A DNA stretch of 64,000 nucleotides from CAZJHD01 sp964545855. Lineage in GTDB: Bacteria > Planctomycetota > UBA1135 > JACQFD01. Within the stretch, counting starts at the first letter, position 1, and every line of letters starts with the position of its first letter. The position numbers were made by a program, and so were the translations under genes. Location: positions 20,160 to 84,159 of the forward strand of contig CAZJHD010000017.1 in the NCBI GenBank assembly GCA_964545855.1, read 5' to 3'. The notes under the pieces are model-generated. The model searched no databases, was not told the origin of the DNA, and saw only the letters and a list, made by a program, of their open reading frames with translations. Of this stretch, positions 35,001 through 42,809 are shown in pieces.

Positions 35001-35890
35001 AAGCGCGTGCCGTCGGCGGAGAGGTAGCCGTAGTTGCCGCCCTCCATCACCCAGGCGAGGCGGCAGCCCTGGTTGCCGTCGTCGTCGTTGTCGCTGACGA
35101 AGAGGTCGCCGAAGGAGTCGACGGCCACCTCGTAGTCGTTGCGGAAGTTGTGGGCGAGGACCGTGAGCCCCGTGCCGTCGCGGTTCATGCGCAGCACGAG
35201 GCCGCCGACCCACGCGCGCCCGTCGTCGCTCACGAGGCCCGCGCGGTTGCCGGCGAGCTTCGGCCCGCCGCCGTCGTAGACGCTGCCGCTGCGGAGCGTC
35301 CAGCCGGCGCGGTCGGTCACGACGTGCGGGCCCGCGTTGCCGAGAGCCATGTAGAGACGCCCGTCGGGACCCGGCGTCCAGGAGTGCGCGCCGTGGTCGT
35401 GGTCGAAGCCGCCGAAGCCCTCCAGCAACACCTCGCGCCGGTCGGGCACGTCGTCGCCGTCGTCGTCGGTGTAGCGGAGCACGCGCGGCGAGCAGGAGAC
35501 GAGCACCTGGTTGCCGAGGACGAGGATCCCGAGCGGAGACACGAGATCCTCCTCCTGCACGAACACCTTCGAGGAATCGCAGACGCCGTCGCCGTCCGTG
35601 TCCTCCAGGATCACGATGCGGTCACCGCCCGTGCGCTCGTAGCCGGGGTTGCGCCCCTCCCAGCGCCGGTAATTCACGGCCTCGGCGACCCACACGCGCC
35701 CGCGCGCGTCGATGTCGAAGGCGGCCGGGTTGTAGAGCTGCGGCGTGTCGGCCCAGAGCGTGACCGCGAGGCCGGGCGCGACGTCGAAGCGGGAGGTGAG
35801 GTCGGTGCCGAGTTGGGGCGGGGCGTCCTGGGGCGCAGCGAGCAAGAAGAGTGAGAGAATTGCAGCGGAGGCAGAGAGCAAGCGGAGCAT
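32018..35890 (-). CDS. PVC-type cytochrome/beta-propeller protein with HEAT, NPCBM and DUF1080 domains
   Basis: 1290 residues from ATG 35890, which starts a signal peptide (MLRLLSASAAILSLFLLAA). Domains in order: a glucose-dehydrogenase-like propeller (about 30-375; VWVAEAVNYRRWEG, VFVADWWDPG), HEAT-like helices (about 390-640), an NPCBM-like carbohydrate-binding sandwich (about 690-840), a c-type haem domain with CASCH at 974-978, and C-terminal DUF1080/3-keto-disaccharide hydrolase (about 1095-1290; PIVLFDGKSFDGWTHH, GPGNSGVLLRTTG). Such giants are a Planctomycetes hallmark linked to polysaccharide oxidation. It is secreted; electron acceptor and sugar are unknown. It lies 71 bases downstream of the kinase-FGE gene. 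Confidence 0.92.
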   Translation of the reverse strand: MLRLLSASAAILSLFLLAAPQDAPPQLGTDLTSRFDVAPGLAVTLWADTPQLYNPAAFDIDARGRVWVAEAVNYRRWEGRNPGYERTGGDRIVILEDTDGDGVCDSSKVFVQEEDLVSPLGILVLGNQVLVSCSPRVLRYTDDDGDDVPDRREVLLEGFGGFDHDHGAHSWTPGPDGRLYMALGNAGPHVVTDRAGWTLRSGSVYDGGGPKLAGNRAGLVSDDGRAWVGGLVLRMNRDGTGLTVLAHNFRNDYEVAVDSFGDLFVSDNDDDGNQGCRLAWVMEGGNYGYLSADGTRFWGADRRPGQSTWTAHWHQDDPGVVPPGARTGAGGPTGVAVYEGSLLPGLAGAVLEADAGANRVFLHRPKPQGAGIVFDTSTFLGAKKLDGDDRWHWYRPSDVAVAPDGSVFVADWWDPGVGGHLAGDRECRGRIFRVAPAGHRPATPRMDLATPEGRRAALASPAVSVRDLAAEAFVARGEASIEELEPLLGSDDARLRARALFTMSRLGLDGMMAAASTKVRRTAEIVTVLRALRSGGPSLVASVAKSTAAVPLPDVQREVALSLRDVPLAQGSDALVTLAKAVDPADRFALEAFGIACTGREAEVYDLLLPVLGDANPLAWSPRFAALAWRLHPPQAAPALFVRAASPALSPDERRRATDALAFVPTREAAGSMLTLAMGGPDDVRPLAAWWVRHRSTNDWRAFGLAAHLPEARIDRAGRAFASGVVRAGLHEVDVDVSGASALWLVADGAGDGISCDWADWVEPRWVVGGSEVSATATPWLSATAEWGAARVDTNCNGGALRVGGKEFRGIGTHARSEIAYAVPEGATRFRARVGPDDGGIAQNGGRTTSVDFQVWLEREADRSAILALQRTVADASSPRAARAEAAEKLAADAEGGLFLLRLAQKHALADDLRTTVEEAIARNPDLAVRALATSVFPRRAKGGASLPSLDDLAAMPGDASRGRRVFVSKEAACASCHVLDGRGTDVGPDLTAIGAKLGRRELLDAILNPSAGIAHGYDSWLVATKGGRTLTGFLLADGPTLVLKDNQGNRHAIPAELVEERVKQTISAMPEGLALGLDAQSLADLAACLLEDRSTPPRLGEPIVLFDGKSFDGWTHHLSDPKAARDDVWSIRDGVLVCKGKPAGYLRTTRDFRDFVLTLEWRFDPAKGPGNSGVLLRTTGPDKVWPRSIEAQLHHTDAGDIWNIDEVPMLVDPARTQGRRTVKLRPSSEKPLGEWNRYEITLRGGDLRLVVNGVLQNEARWCEEIAGKICLQSEGAEIHFRNVVLREIE

Positions 35891-35961
35891 TGGCGCAGTA
35901 TGCAGTTCGATCGAGCAGGCGCCGATTCGCGAACACGCAGCCGTTTGCAGGTCCGCGTGAG

Positions 35962-38448
35962 TCAATCTGTGAGTCCCCGAGAGGGGCGAACGCCGAGGTC
36001 GAAAGATCTGTAGCCCGGCGGGGCGGCCATGCGGAGGGCCGAGCGCACGATGGCGGCGGCGTAGACGAAGCTTCCTCCGCGAATCACGCGGTAGCCGGGG
36101 TTCTCGTCGAGGCGCTCGCCGTCGCCGTGTGCCGCCGGCACGTTGTAGTGGGCGTGGTTGTCCCGGCACCACTCCCAGACGCTTCCGTGAACGTCGTGGA
36201 GACCGAAGGCGTTCTCTCGAAGCGATCCGATGCGCGTTAGCGAGCCGGGCGCGAGGTTCGCGGCGCCCGCAAGCGAGACTCCGTCCGACCCAGTCCACCA
36301 GGGCGTCGACGTCCCAGCGCGCGTGGCGAACTCCCACTGCGCCTCTGTGGGGAGCACGAGACCGGCACGCGGCAGCCAGCGATGGCAGTCGTCCCAGCTC
36401 ACGCTCTCCACGGGCAGGGTGCCGGAGTCCGACAGGTTTCGCTCCCAGATGTCGTTCGCCGCGCCCAGCCGCATCCACTGTCTCTGAGTCATTTCGTACT
36501 TCGAGAGGAGGAACGGCGCGAGAGTCAGCTCCGTGACCGGGGACTCGTCGTCCTGCGCAACAGGGTCAAAGTTCGGCTTCGCCGGGCCTTCCCTCTGAGC
36601 GCCCATCCAGAAGGTCCCTCCCGGCAGCAGGACGAGGACGACTCCCATCTCCTCCGTCACGACGAGCTTCCCCTCGCCATCGATCTCGGGAGGTGCTCCC
36701 GTTTCCAAGTGTGCGAACTCCCAGAGACCCGACCGGGGATCCCGGTGGATCGGGACGAGGCCGTACTGCGGCACGATCCGCAGGCCTCCGTAGGCGGGAC
36801 ACTGCGCCGGGTCGGCGATCGACTCGATGGCGGCCTTCCAATCCGGCGTGAGCGTTGCCGTCGTCTCCCAGAGGTCGAGCTTGCGGCGGATGCGCGCCGT
36901 GCGCCCCGACGGCGTGTTCTCGTCCGAGAGGGCGTCCATGCGCGTCACGACGTCGGCGAGGACGTCGCGCTGCCAGAGCTGCTCGTTCGAGCTCGCCGGG
37001 TCCGTTTTCTCCGGTCCCCTGGCAATGCGGGCACTCAGCTCAACCAGCTTCGCGCGATGGACCTCGCGCTTCACGACGAGCCCCCGCGCATCGGCGAGCG
37101 AGCGGTCCAGCTCCTCCCTCGGCGGCTGCGCCTGTTCCAGGAGCGCGTCCGCGCGTCCCTCGATCTCGGAGAGGAGGCGGGCGTCCGCCATCCGCCGGTA
37201 ATCGCCGAGAGCGGCGGAGACCTCTCGGGTCCTCGCTTCCTGGATCGCCAAGGTTCCACCGATGCCGACGATGCCGATCATCGCCGCGGCGAAGCTCGCC
37301 CCCATGGTGCCCGGATTGCGCTGCACCCATTTTCGGAGCTCCGCCACCGCCCCCGTCCGGTGCGCCTTCACGACGCGCCCCTCGAGGTACGCCCGCAGGT
37401 CCTCCGCCATGGCCTGCATGTCCGGGTAGCGATGCGCTGCGTCGCGTGCCATCGCCTTCTCGCAGATCGCCGCCAGCTCGGAAGGGGCGTCGGGAGCGAG
37501 CCGGTGCACCGTCGGCGGCGGCCCCTCGCGCACCCAGCGGAGCACCATGTAGGGGGAGGCCCGCTCGCCGGGCCGGACGTAGGGCATGCCGCCCGTGAGC
37601 AGGTGGTAGAGGATCGCGCCGGCGGAGTAGACGTCGGACGCCGGGCCCAGCTCCGCGACGCGACCCTCGGCCTGCTCCGGCGCCATGTAGGCGGGAGTCC
37701 CCACCACGTCGCCGTCCATCGTCACGAGCGGCGAGTCGGGGTCCGAGTCGGCGGCCTCCCGGCGCTCCGTGCGCACGGCGCTCGCCGTCGACGGAGGCGG
37801 CTGCAGTCGGACGTCCTTCGTGTCCTCCTGGCCGAGCACCTTCGCGAGCCCCCAGTCCATCACGTAGACCTCGCCGAATCGCCCGACCATGACGTTCGCG
37901 GGCTTGAGGTCGCGGTGGATCACGCCGCGGCTGTGCGCGAAGGCCATCGCCTCGCAGATCTTCTGGAGGACACCGAGGGCGCGCGTCTGCGACCAGCCGT
38001 CTCTCCCTTCGCGCACGAGGTCGAGGATCGCCTTCAGATCCTGCCCCTTCACGAGCTTCATCGTGAAGTAGACGCGTCCCTCTGCGTCGAGGCCGAGCTC
38101 GTGGACCGGGACGATGCCCGGGTGGTCGAGCTGCCCCGTCACCTGCGCTTCCTCCAGGAAGCGCGCGACCTTCTGCGACTCGACGGCCGGCGTGCCGGCG
38201 CTCTTGTCGGCGCCGCCCTTCCCGAGGATCACCTTCATCGCGAGGTGGCGGCGCAGCTCTTCGTCCCAGACGCGCAGGATGGCGCCCATGCCACCCTGCG
38301 CCACTTCGCCCCGGATCGTGTAGCGCGCCGCGAAGGACTCGCGCGCCGAGAGTCGCCGCAGCAGATCGCTGTCGGGTGCCTGCGCCCCGCCGGCGCCGCC
38401 GCGCGGCGCATCGCCGTACGCTTCGCTCGGATCGATCGGCTCGGTCAC
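35962..38448 (-). CDS. Ser/Thr protein kinase fused to an FGE-sulfatase domain
   Basis: 828 residues from GTG 38448. Cytoplasmic kinase domain about 40-355: Gly loop VAQGGMGAI, K72 (AMKVIL), HRDLKPAN (178-185), DWG (198-200) for DFG, GTPAYMAPEQ. One membrane helix (about 382-402) leads to a coiled-coil stretch (about 405-560). The C-terminal FGE-sulfatase/SUMF1-like domain (about 600-825) shows GGTFWMG, YEMTQRQW, VSWDDCHRWL, LPTEAQWEFATRAG and VIRGGSFVYAA. The active-site Cys pair of true FGE is not evident, so this is probably a binding domain outside the membrane. Likely co-transcribed with the cytochrome gene. Confidence 0.93.
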   Translation of the reverse strand: MTEPIDPSEAYGDAPRGGAGGAQAPDSDLLRRLSARESFAARYTIRGEVAQGGMGAILRVWDEELRRHLAMKVILGKGGADKSAGTPAVESQKVARFLEEAQVTGQLDHPGIVPVHELGLDAEGRVYFTMKLVKGQDLKAILDLVREGRDGWSQTRALGVLQKICEAMAFAHSRGVIHRDLKPANVMVGRFGEVYVMDWGLAKVLGQEDTKDVRLQPPPSTASAVRTERREAADSDPDSPLVTMDGDVVGTPAYMAPEQAEGRVAELGPASDVYSAGAILYHLLTGGMPYVRPGERASPYMVLRWVREGPPPTVHRLAPDAPSELAAICEKAMARDAAHRYPDMQAMAEDLRAYLEGRVVKAHRTGAVAELRKWVQRNPGTMGASFAAAMIGIVGIGGTLAIQEARTREVSAALGDYRRMADARLLSEIEGRADALLEQAQPPREELDRSLADARGLVVKREVHRAKLVELSARIARGPEKTDPASSNEQLWQRDVLADVVTRMDALSDENTPSGRTARIRRKLDLWETTATLTPDWKAAIESIADPAQCPAYGGLRIVPQYGLVPIHRDPRSGLWEFAHLETGAPPEIDGEGKLVVTEEMGVVLVLLPGGTFWMGAQREGPAKPNFDPVAQDDESPVTELTLAPFLLSKYEMTQRQWMRLGAANDIWERNLSDSGTLPVESVSWDDCHRWLPRAGLVLPTEAQWEFATRAGTSTPWWTGSDGVSLAGAANLAPGSLTRIGSLRENAFGLHDVHGSVWEWCRDNHAHYNVPAAHGDGERLDENPGYRVIRGGSFVYAAAIVRSALRMAAPPGYRSFDLGVRPSRGLTD

Positions 38449-38491
38449 GCAGGCTCCTCCGCTCGGGAGGGCGGGAGTCTAGCGCGGGGCC

Positions 38492-39928
38492 TCACAGCCC
38501 CCCGATCCCGACGACCTTCGTCTCCAGGTACTCCGCGAGGCCCTCGGCGCCCGACTCCATGCCCTGACCGCTCTGCTTCCATCCGGGGAAGGGCGTCTCG
38601 ACGCCGTGGGGGAGCCACTCGTTGATGCCCACCATGCCGAACTCGAGGCGCTCGGCGACGCGCACCGCCGTGCGCAGATCGTTGGTGAAGGCGTAGGCGG
38701 CGAGGCCGTAGGGCGTGCGGTTCGCCAGCGCGATGGCCTCGTCGGCGTCGCCGAAGGAGGCGACGGGGATCACGGGGCCGAAGGCCTCCTCCTCGAAGAG
38801 GCGGTGCTGCGGTCCCGTGTGGTCGACGAGCGTCGGCTCGTAGAAGAAGCCCTTCCAGTGACCCGGCGGCCGCTTCCCGCCGGCGACGACGCGCGCGCCG
38901 GCACCGCGCGCCTCCTCGACCATCGCCTCGAGGCGCTCGCGCTGTCCGGCGCTCGAGAGCGGGCCCACCTGCGTTCCCTCGGCGGCGCCGGGCCCGACGC
39001 GCAGCGCGCGCACGAGCGGCGCCGTCTCCTCGACGAAGGCCTCGGCGAGGTCGCGGTGCACGAGGAAACGCTGCGGCGCGACGCACACCTGCCCCGCGTT
39101 GCGGAACTTCGTCGCGACGGCGCTCCTCGCGACGGCGCGCGGATCGGCGTCGGGGAAGACGAGCACCGGCGCGTTGCCGCCGAGCTCGAGCGACAGGCGC
39201 GTGTGCGTGCGCGAGGCGCCGTCCATGAGGACCCGCCCGACGCGCGTGCTGCCGGTGAACGCGATCTTCCGCAGGCGCGGGTCGTCGAGCATCGCCTGCC
39301 CCATGGCTTCGGGCTCGCCGTTCACGAGGTTGAACACGCCCTTCGGGATGCCCGCCTCCACGAGGATCGATGCGATCGCCATCGCCGAGAGCGGCGTGCG
39401 CTCCGAGGGCCGGCCCACGACCGTGCAGCCCGCCGCCAGCGCCGCGGCCCAGGTGCGCGAGGGGTTGTAGGCGGGGAAGTTCCAGGCGGTGATGGTCCCC
39501 ACCACGCCGATGGGCTGGCGCAGCACGAGGATCCGCCGGTCGGGCTTGCGCGAGGGGATCGTGCGGCCGTAGGCGCGCTTCCCCTCCTCGGCGAACCACT
39601 CGAAGAGATCGGCCGTCACCAGCCACTCGCCCTTCGCCTCGGCGAGGGGCTTCCCCGCCTCGCGCGTCGTCGTCGCGGCGAGTGTCGTCGCGCGCGCGCG
39701 GATCGCCTCGGCCGTGCGCTTCAGGATCGCCGCGCGCTTCCAGGCCGTCTCGGCGGACCAGGCCGGGAACGCGCGGTGCGCCGCGTCGATGGCGGCGACG
39801 CAGTCCTCGCGCCCGCCGAAGGGCACGGTGGTCACCACCTCCTCCGTGGCCGGGTCGATCACGTCCCAGGTGCGGCCGTTCGCCGCGGAGACCCACGCGC
39901 CGTCGATGAGCTGTCGTGTCTCGGTCAT
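38492..39928 (-). CDS. NAD(P)-dependent aldehyde dehydrogenase (succinate-semialdehyde type)
   Basis: 478 residues from ATG 39928. Oxidises an aldehyde to the acid; motifs WNFPAYNP with N150, LELGGNAP with E248 and GQVCVAPQR with the nucleophile C282. The pattern FEEEAFGPVIPV and NEWLPHGVETPFPGWKQSG resembles GabD/SSADH-like members. The cofactor-binding Lys of the usual KPSE/KPAE motif is Arg here (GRPSERTP, R173), an unusual change that may affect cofactor preference. The open frame upstream of 39928 is not conserved-looking. It lies 43 bases upstream of the kinase-FGE gene on the same strand. Confidence 0.93.
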   Translation of the reverse strand: MTETRQLIDGAWVSAANGRTWDVIDPATEEVVTTVPFGGREDCVAAIDAAHRAFPAWSAETAWKRAAILKRTAEAIRARATTLAATTTREAGKPLAEAKGEWLVTADLFEWFAEEGKRAYGRTIPSRKPDRRILVLRQPIGVVGTITAWNFPAYNPSRTWAAALAAGCTVVGRPSERTPLSAMAIASILVEAGIPKGVFNLVNGEPEAMGQAMLDDPRLRKIAFTGSTRVGRVLMDGASRTHTRLSLELGGNAPVLVFPDADPRAVARSAVATKFRNAGQVCVAPQRFLVHRDLAEAFVEETAPLVRALRVGPGAAEGTQVGPLSSAGQRERLEAMVEEARGAGARVVAGGKRPPGHWKGFFYEPTLVDHTGPQHRLFEEEAFGPVIPVASFGDADEAIALANRTPYGLAAYAFTNDLRTAVRVAERLEFGMVGINEWLPHGVETPFPGWKQSGQGMESGAEGLAEYLETKVVGIGGL

Positions 39929-40163
39929 GGAGGACTGCCGGAGTCCGGAGGAGGCGCGAGAGTCTCGGACGAATGCGCCGCCGTGTCGATGAGCGGCTGA
40001 CTCGGAGCCGGGCACGGCGCGTGCATGGTCGCGCGACGAGCCTTGAGCCGATTCGCCGTCGAGTGCGGTCGGCACGGGACTCCCGTCCATGCGTTCGGCG
40101 GCCCTTCAGGACGCCAATCCCCGACACAACCTCACGGCCCCACCAACCAGCGGAGATCGAATC

Positions 40164-41000
40164 ATGCGCGCAACGACGATCGCGAAAGTCCTCTCGCTCC
40201 TGTGCCTCGTCACCCTGCTCCCATCGTGCGGAGACAGCGAGACGAAGCTCAAGGTCTCGAACGGATTCAACCTCGAGTTCGAGAACAAGTCCGGAGGCGG
40301 GGCGTCGGGCGGCGGAGGCGGCTCGTCGTCGCCCGCTTCCGGGCCGGTCACGATCCAGAACGACACCGGCGCTCCCGCGACAGTGCAGTACACGAACGAG
40401 AAGGGGGAGATCAAAGAGGAGACCATTCCGGATGGCGAGACGAAGAAGATCCGAGTGAAGTGCGACACGGCGATCCGTCTCGTCGCACCGGCGAGCCAGG
40501 CCGAGTCGCAGGACAAGGGCTCGCAGACCGGCGACAGCGCGGCGGTCTTCGACGGATTCGCGGTTGCGCGGCCCGGTCCTTCCGAGTGGCACGGTGCCGT
40601 GCTCTCCGCCATGGGCTCGACTCTCACTGCGAAACGCTATCGGATCGCGGCCGGGTCTCCCGGAGAGGCGCTGTCGCTGCTCGCGGTGGGAACCAACTCC
40701 CCGGAGGTCGAAGACCGCTCGCGCGTGGTCCTGACCTCCTTCGGCCCGAGCGCGGCTCAGCTCGATCTCGCATTCGCGCCGGAGGAACTCGTGTCCTTCG
40801 ACGTGGTCGCCGATGGCGTGAAAGTCGCGTCGAGCAGCAGCGGCATCGGAGGCGCGCAGCTCGTCCGTGGCGCGGACGGACTGGTGCATGCGGACGTCGT
40901 GTTTCCGCTCGGCGCGCGCCGCTCCGTTCACGAGATCGTCCTCGAGAAGCAGGACCCGCAGGGAGCCGTCTCTGTCGATCGCCTGCGTCTCGTCCACTGA
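40164..41000 (+). CDS. lipoprotein of unknown function
   Basis: 278 residues. ATG 40164 starts a lipoprotein signal peptide (MRATTIAKVLSLLCLVTL, lipobox LPSC, Cys near 22). A Gly/Ser linker (GGGASGGGGGSSSP) separates the anchor from a beta-rich mature domain (VTIQNDTGAPATVQYTNEKG, EIVLEKQDPQGAVSVDRL). Base composition looks slightly lower in GC than the flanks, a hint of different origin. No family recognised. It is divergent from the aldehyde dehydrogenase gene with 235 bases between, where I see no clear promoter. Confidence 0.7.
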   Translation: MRATTIAKVLSLLCLVTLLPSCGDSETKLKVSNGFNLEFENKSGGGASGGGGGSSSPASGPVTIQNDTGAPATVQYTNEKGEIKEETIPDGETKKIRVKCDTAIRLVAPASQAESQDKGSQTGDSAAVFDGFAVARPGPSEWHGAVLSAMGSTLTAKRYRIAAGSPGEALSLLAVGTNSPEVEDRSRVVLTSFGPSAAQLDLAFAPEELVSFDVVADGVKVASSSSGIGGAQLVRGADGLVHADVVFPLGARRSVHEIVLEKQDPQGAVSVDRLRLVH

Positions 41001-41154
41001 GCCACCCTCCGCTCATCGGTCGCGCCCGTGGGGCCCGCGTCGCTCATTCGAGTTGCGCGGGCCCCGCCTCTCTTCGAGCCTCTCGCGGCGGTGTGCCCGG
41101 AGAACCCAACTCTCGGTGGGACGGGAAGCTCCGAGAGGGTCGGAGCATTTTCGC

Positions 41155-41160
41155 TACGCT
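41155..41160 (+). promoter_or_regulatory. putative -10 hexamer very close to the ETF-QO start
   Basis: TACGCT ends 8 bases before the ATG at 41169. If used, the transcript would be nearly leaderless. The -35 region (cgagag) is poor, so confidence is low. Confidence 0.3.
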
Positions 41161-41168
41161 CCCGCCCC

Positions 41169-42809
41169 ATGGAACGCGACGTCCTCGAGGTCGATGTCCT
41201 CTACGTGGGCGCGGGAGCGGCGGCGCTCTCGAGCGCCCTCACGCTGAAGCGCAAGCTCGCCGCCGCCGGCACGGAAGCGACGATCCTCGTCCTCGAGAAG
41301 GGCGAGGAGATCGGCCACCACCAGCTCTCCGGCGCGGTGATGGACCTCCGCGCGCTGCGCGAGCTGCAGCCCGACTTCGACGCGAAGGGATTCCCGAGCC
41401 AGGGCGAGGTGACGGACGACGAGCTGCGGTTCCTCACGGCGAAGGGCGCCTTCGCGCTGCGCGGTCTCCTCCTTCCGGCGCCCTTCCAGAACCACGGCAA
41501 TCGCATCGTGTCGCTCTTCCGCGTGGTGCGCTGGCTCAAGGACCTCGCGGAGAAGGAGGGCGTCGACGTCTACCCCGGCTTCGCCGCCGACTCGCGGCTC
41601 GAGGAGAACGGGCGTGTCGTCGGCGTGCGCATGAAGGACGTGGGCGTCGACAAGCACGGGAAGCACAAGTCGACCTTCGCTCCCGGCATGGACGTGCGCG
41701 CGAAGGTGACGGTGTTCGCGGAGGGGCCGCGCGGCTCGCTGGCGAAGAAGCTCGTCGCCGAGCGGAAGCTCGACGCGGGGAAGAACCCCATGACCTACGG
41801 CACGGGGCTGAAGGAGATCTGGGAGACGAAGCAGGACCTCGCGGGGAAGGTGATCCACACGGCGGGCTTCCCGCTCCTCGAGGGCGGCCAGTACGGCGGC
41901 GGCTGGATCTACGGGCTCCCCGACCAGCAGGTCTCCATCGGCTTCGTCGTCGGCATCAACTACGGCGACCCGCGCTTCGATCCCCATGCGGCCTTCAACC
42001 GCTGGAAGCAGCATCCCTTCGTGAAGGCGATCCTCGAGGGCGGCACGCTCGTGCGCTACGGCGCGAAGACGGTGCCCTACGGCGGCTACCACGCCATGCC
42101 GAGGATGTGGGGCGACGGCTTCGTGATGATCGGCGACTCCGCCGGCTTCCTGAACTCGGCGCGCCTGAAGGGCATTCACCTCGCGATGAAGAGCGGGATG
42201 CTCGCCGCCGACGCGATCTTCGAGGCGCTGCAGAAGAACGACGTCTCCGAGGCCTCGCTCGCGCGCTACGGGGAGCTCTTCGAGAAGAGCTGGGCGCGCG
42301 ACGAGCTCTTCGAGGTGCGCAACTTCCATCAGTGCTTCGAGGGCGGCTTCTGGGGCGGCTCGCTCAAGGCCGGGATGATCGTGCTCTCCAAGGGGAAGCT
42401 CCTGGGCGGGCGTCTCGGCGCGAAGGCCGACCACGAGCACTACCGGAAGCTCCGCGCGGGCGAGGACGGACAGACGGCCTCCAATGCCGTCGCCTTCGAC
42501 GAGCAGCTCACCTTCGACAAGCTGAAGGGCGCCTACTTCAGCGGCACGATGCACGACGAGGACCAGCCGGTGCACTTGAAGGTGCTGGAGCCCGACGTCT
42601 GCGCCACGAAGTGCACCGAGGAGTACGGCAACCCCTGCCAGCGCTTCTGCCCCGCGAACGTCTACGAGTGGGACCGCGAGGCGTCGAAGCTCGTGATCAA
42701 CGCGAGCAACTGCGTCCACTGCAAGACCTGCGACGTGGCCGACCCGTACCAGATCATCGACTGGACGGTGCCCGAGGGGACGGGCGGGCCGAAGTACGTC
42801 GACATGTGA
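41169..42809 (+). CDS. electron transfer flavoprotein-ubiquinone oxidoreductase
   Basis: 546 residues, typical ETF-QO length. It moves electrons from ETF (fatty- and amino-acid dehydrogenases) to the quinone pool at the inner membrane. FAD-binding VLYVGAGAAALSSALTL near the N-terminus, the conserved GHHQLSGAVMD, the mid-protein MIGDSAGFLNSARLKG and the C-terminal [4Fe-4S] domain (QRFCPANVYEWD, NASNCVHCKTCDVADP) are all present. ATG 41169 yields the standard N-terminus. No etfA/etfB genes are adjacent. The stop overlaps the next start as GTGA. Confidence 0.95.
   Translation: MERDVLEVDVLYVGAGAAALSSALTLKRKLAAAGTEATILVLEKGEEIGHHQLSGAVMDLRALRELQPDFDAKGFPSQGEVTDDELRFLTAKGAFALRGLLLPAPFQNHGNRIVSLFRVVRWLKDLAEKEGVDVYPGFAADSRLEENGRVVGVRMKDVGVDKHGKHKSTFAPGMDVRAKVTVFAEGPRGSLAKKLVAERKLDAGKNPMTYGTGLKEIWETKQDLAGKVIHTAGFPLLEGGQYGGGWIYGLPDQQVSIGFVVGINYGDPRFDPHAAFNRWKQHPFVKAILEGGTLVRYGAKTVPYGGYHAMPRMWGDGFVMIGDSAGFLNSARLKGIHLAMKSGMLAADAIFEALQKNDVSEASLARYGELFEKSWARDELFEVRNFHQCFEGGFWGGSLKAGMIVLSKGKLLGGRLGAKADHEHYRKLRAGEDGQTASNAVAFDEQLTFDKLKGAYFSGTMHDEDQPVHLKVLEPDVCATKCTEEYGNPCQRFCPANVYEWDREASKLVINASNCVHCKTCDVADPYQIIDWTVPEGTGGPKYVDM

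Noticed and set aside
32051..35854. 1267-residue open frame on the plus strand
   Set aside because: It is antisense to the PVC cytochrome gene, which has a signal peptide, CASCH and DUF1080 motifs; the plus frame has none.
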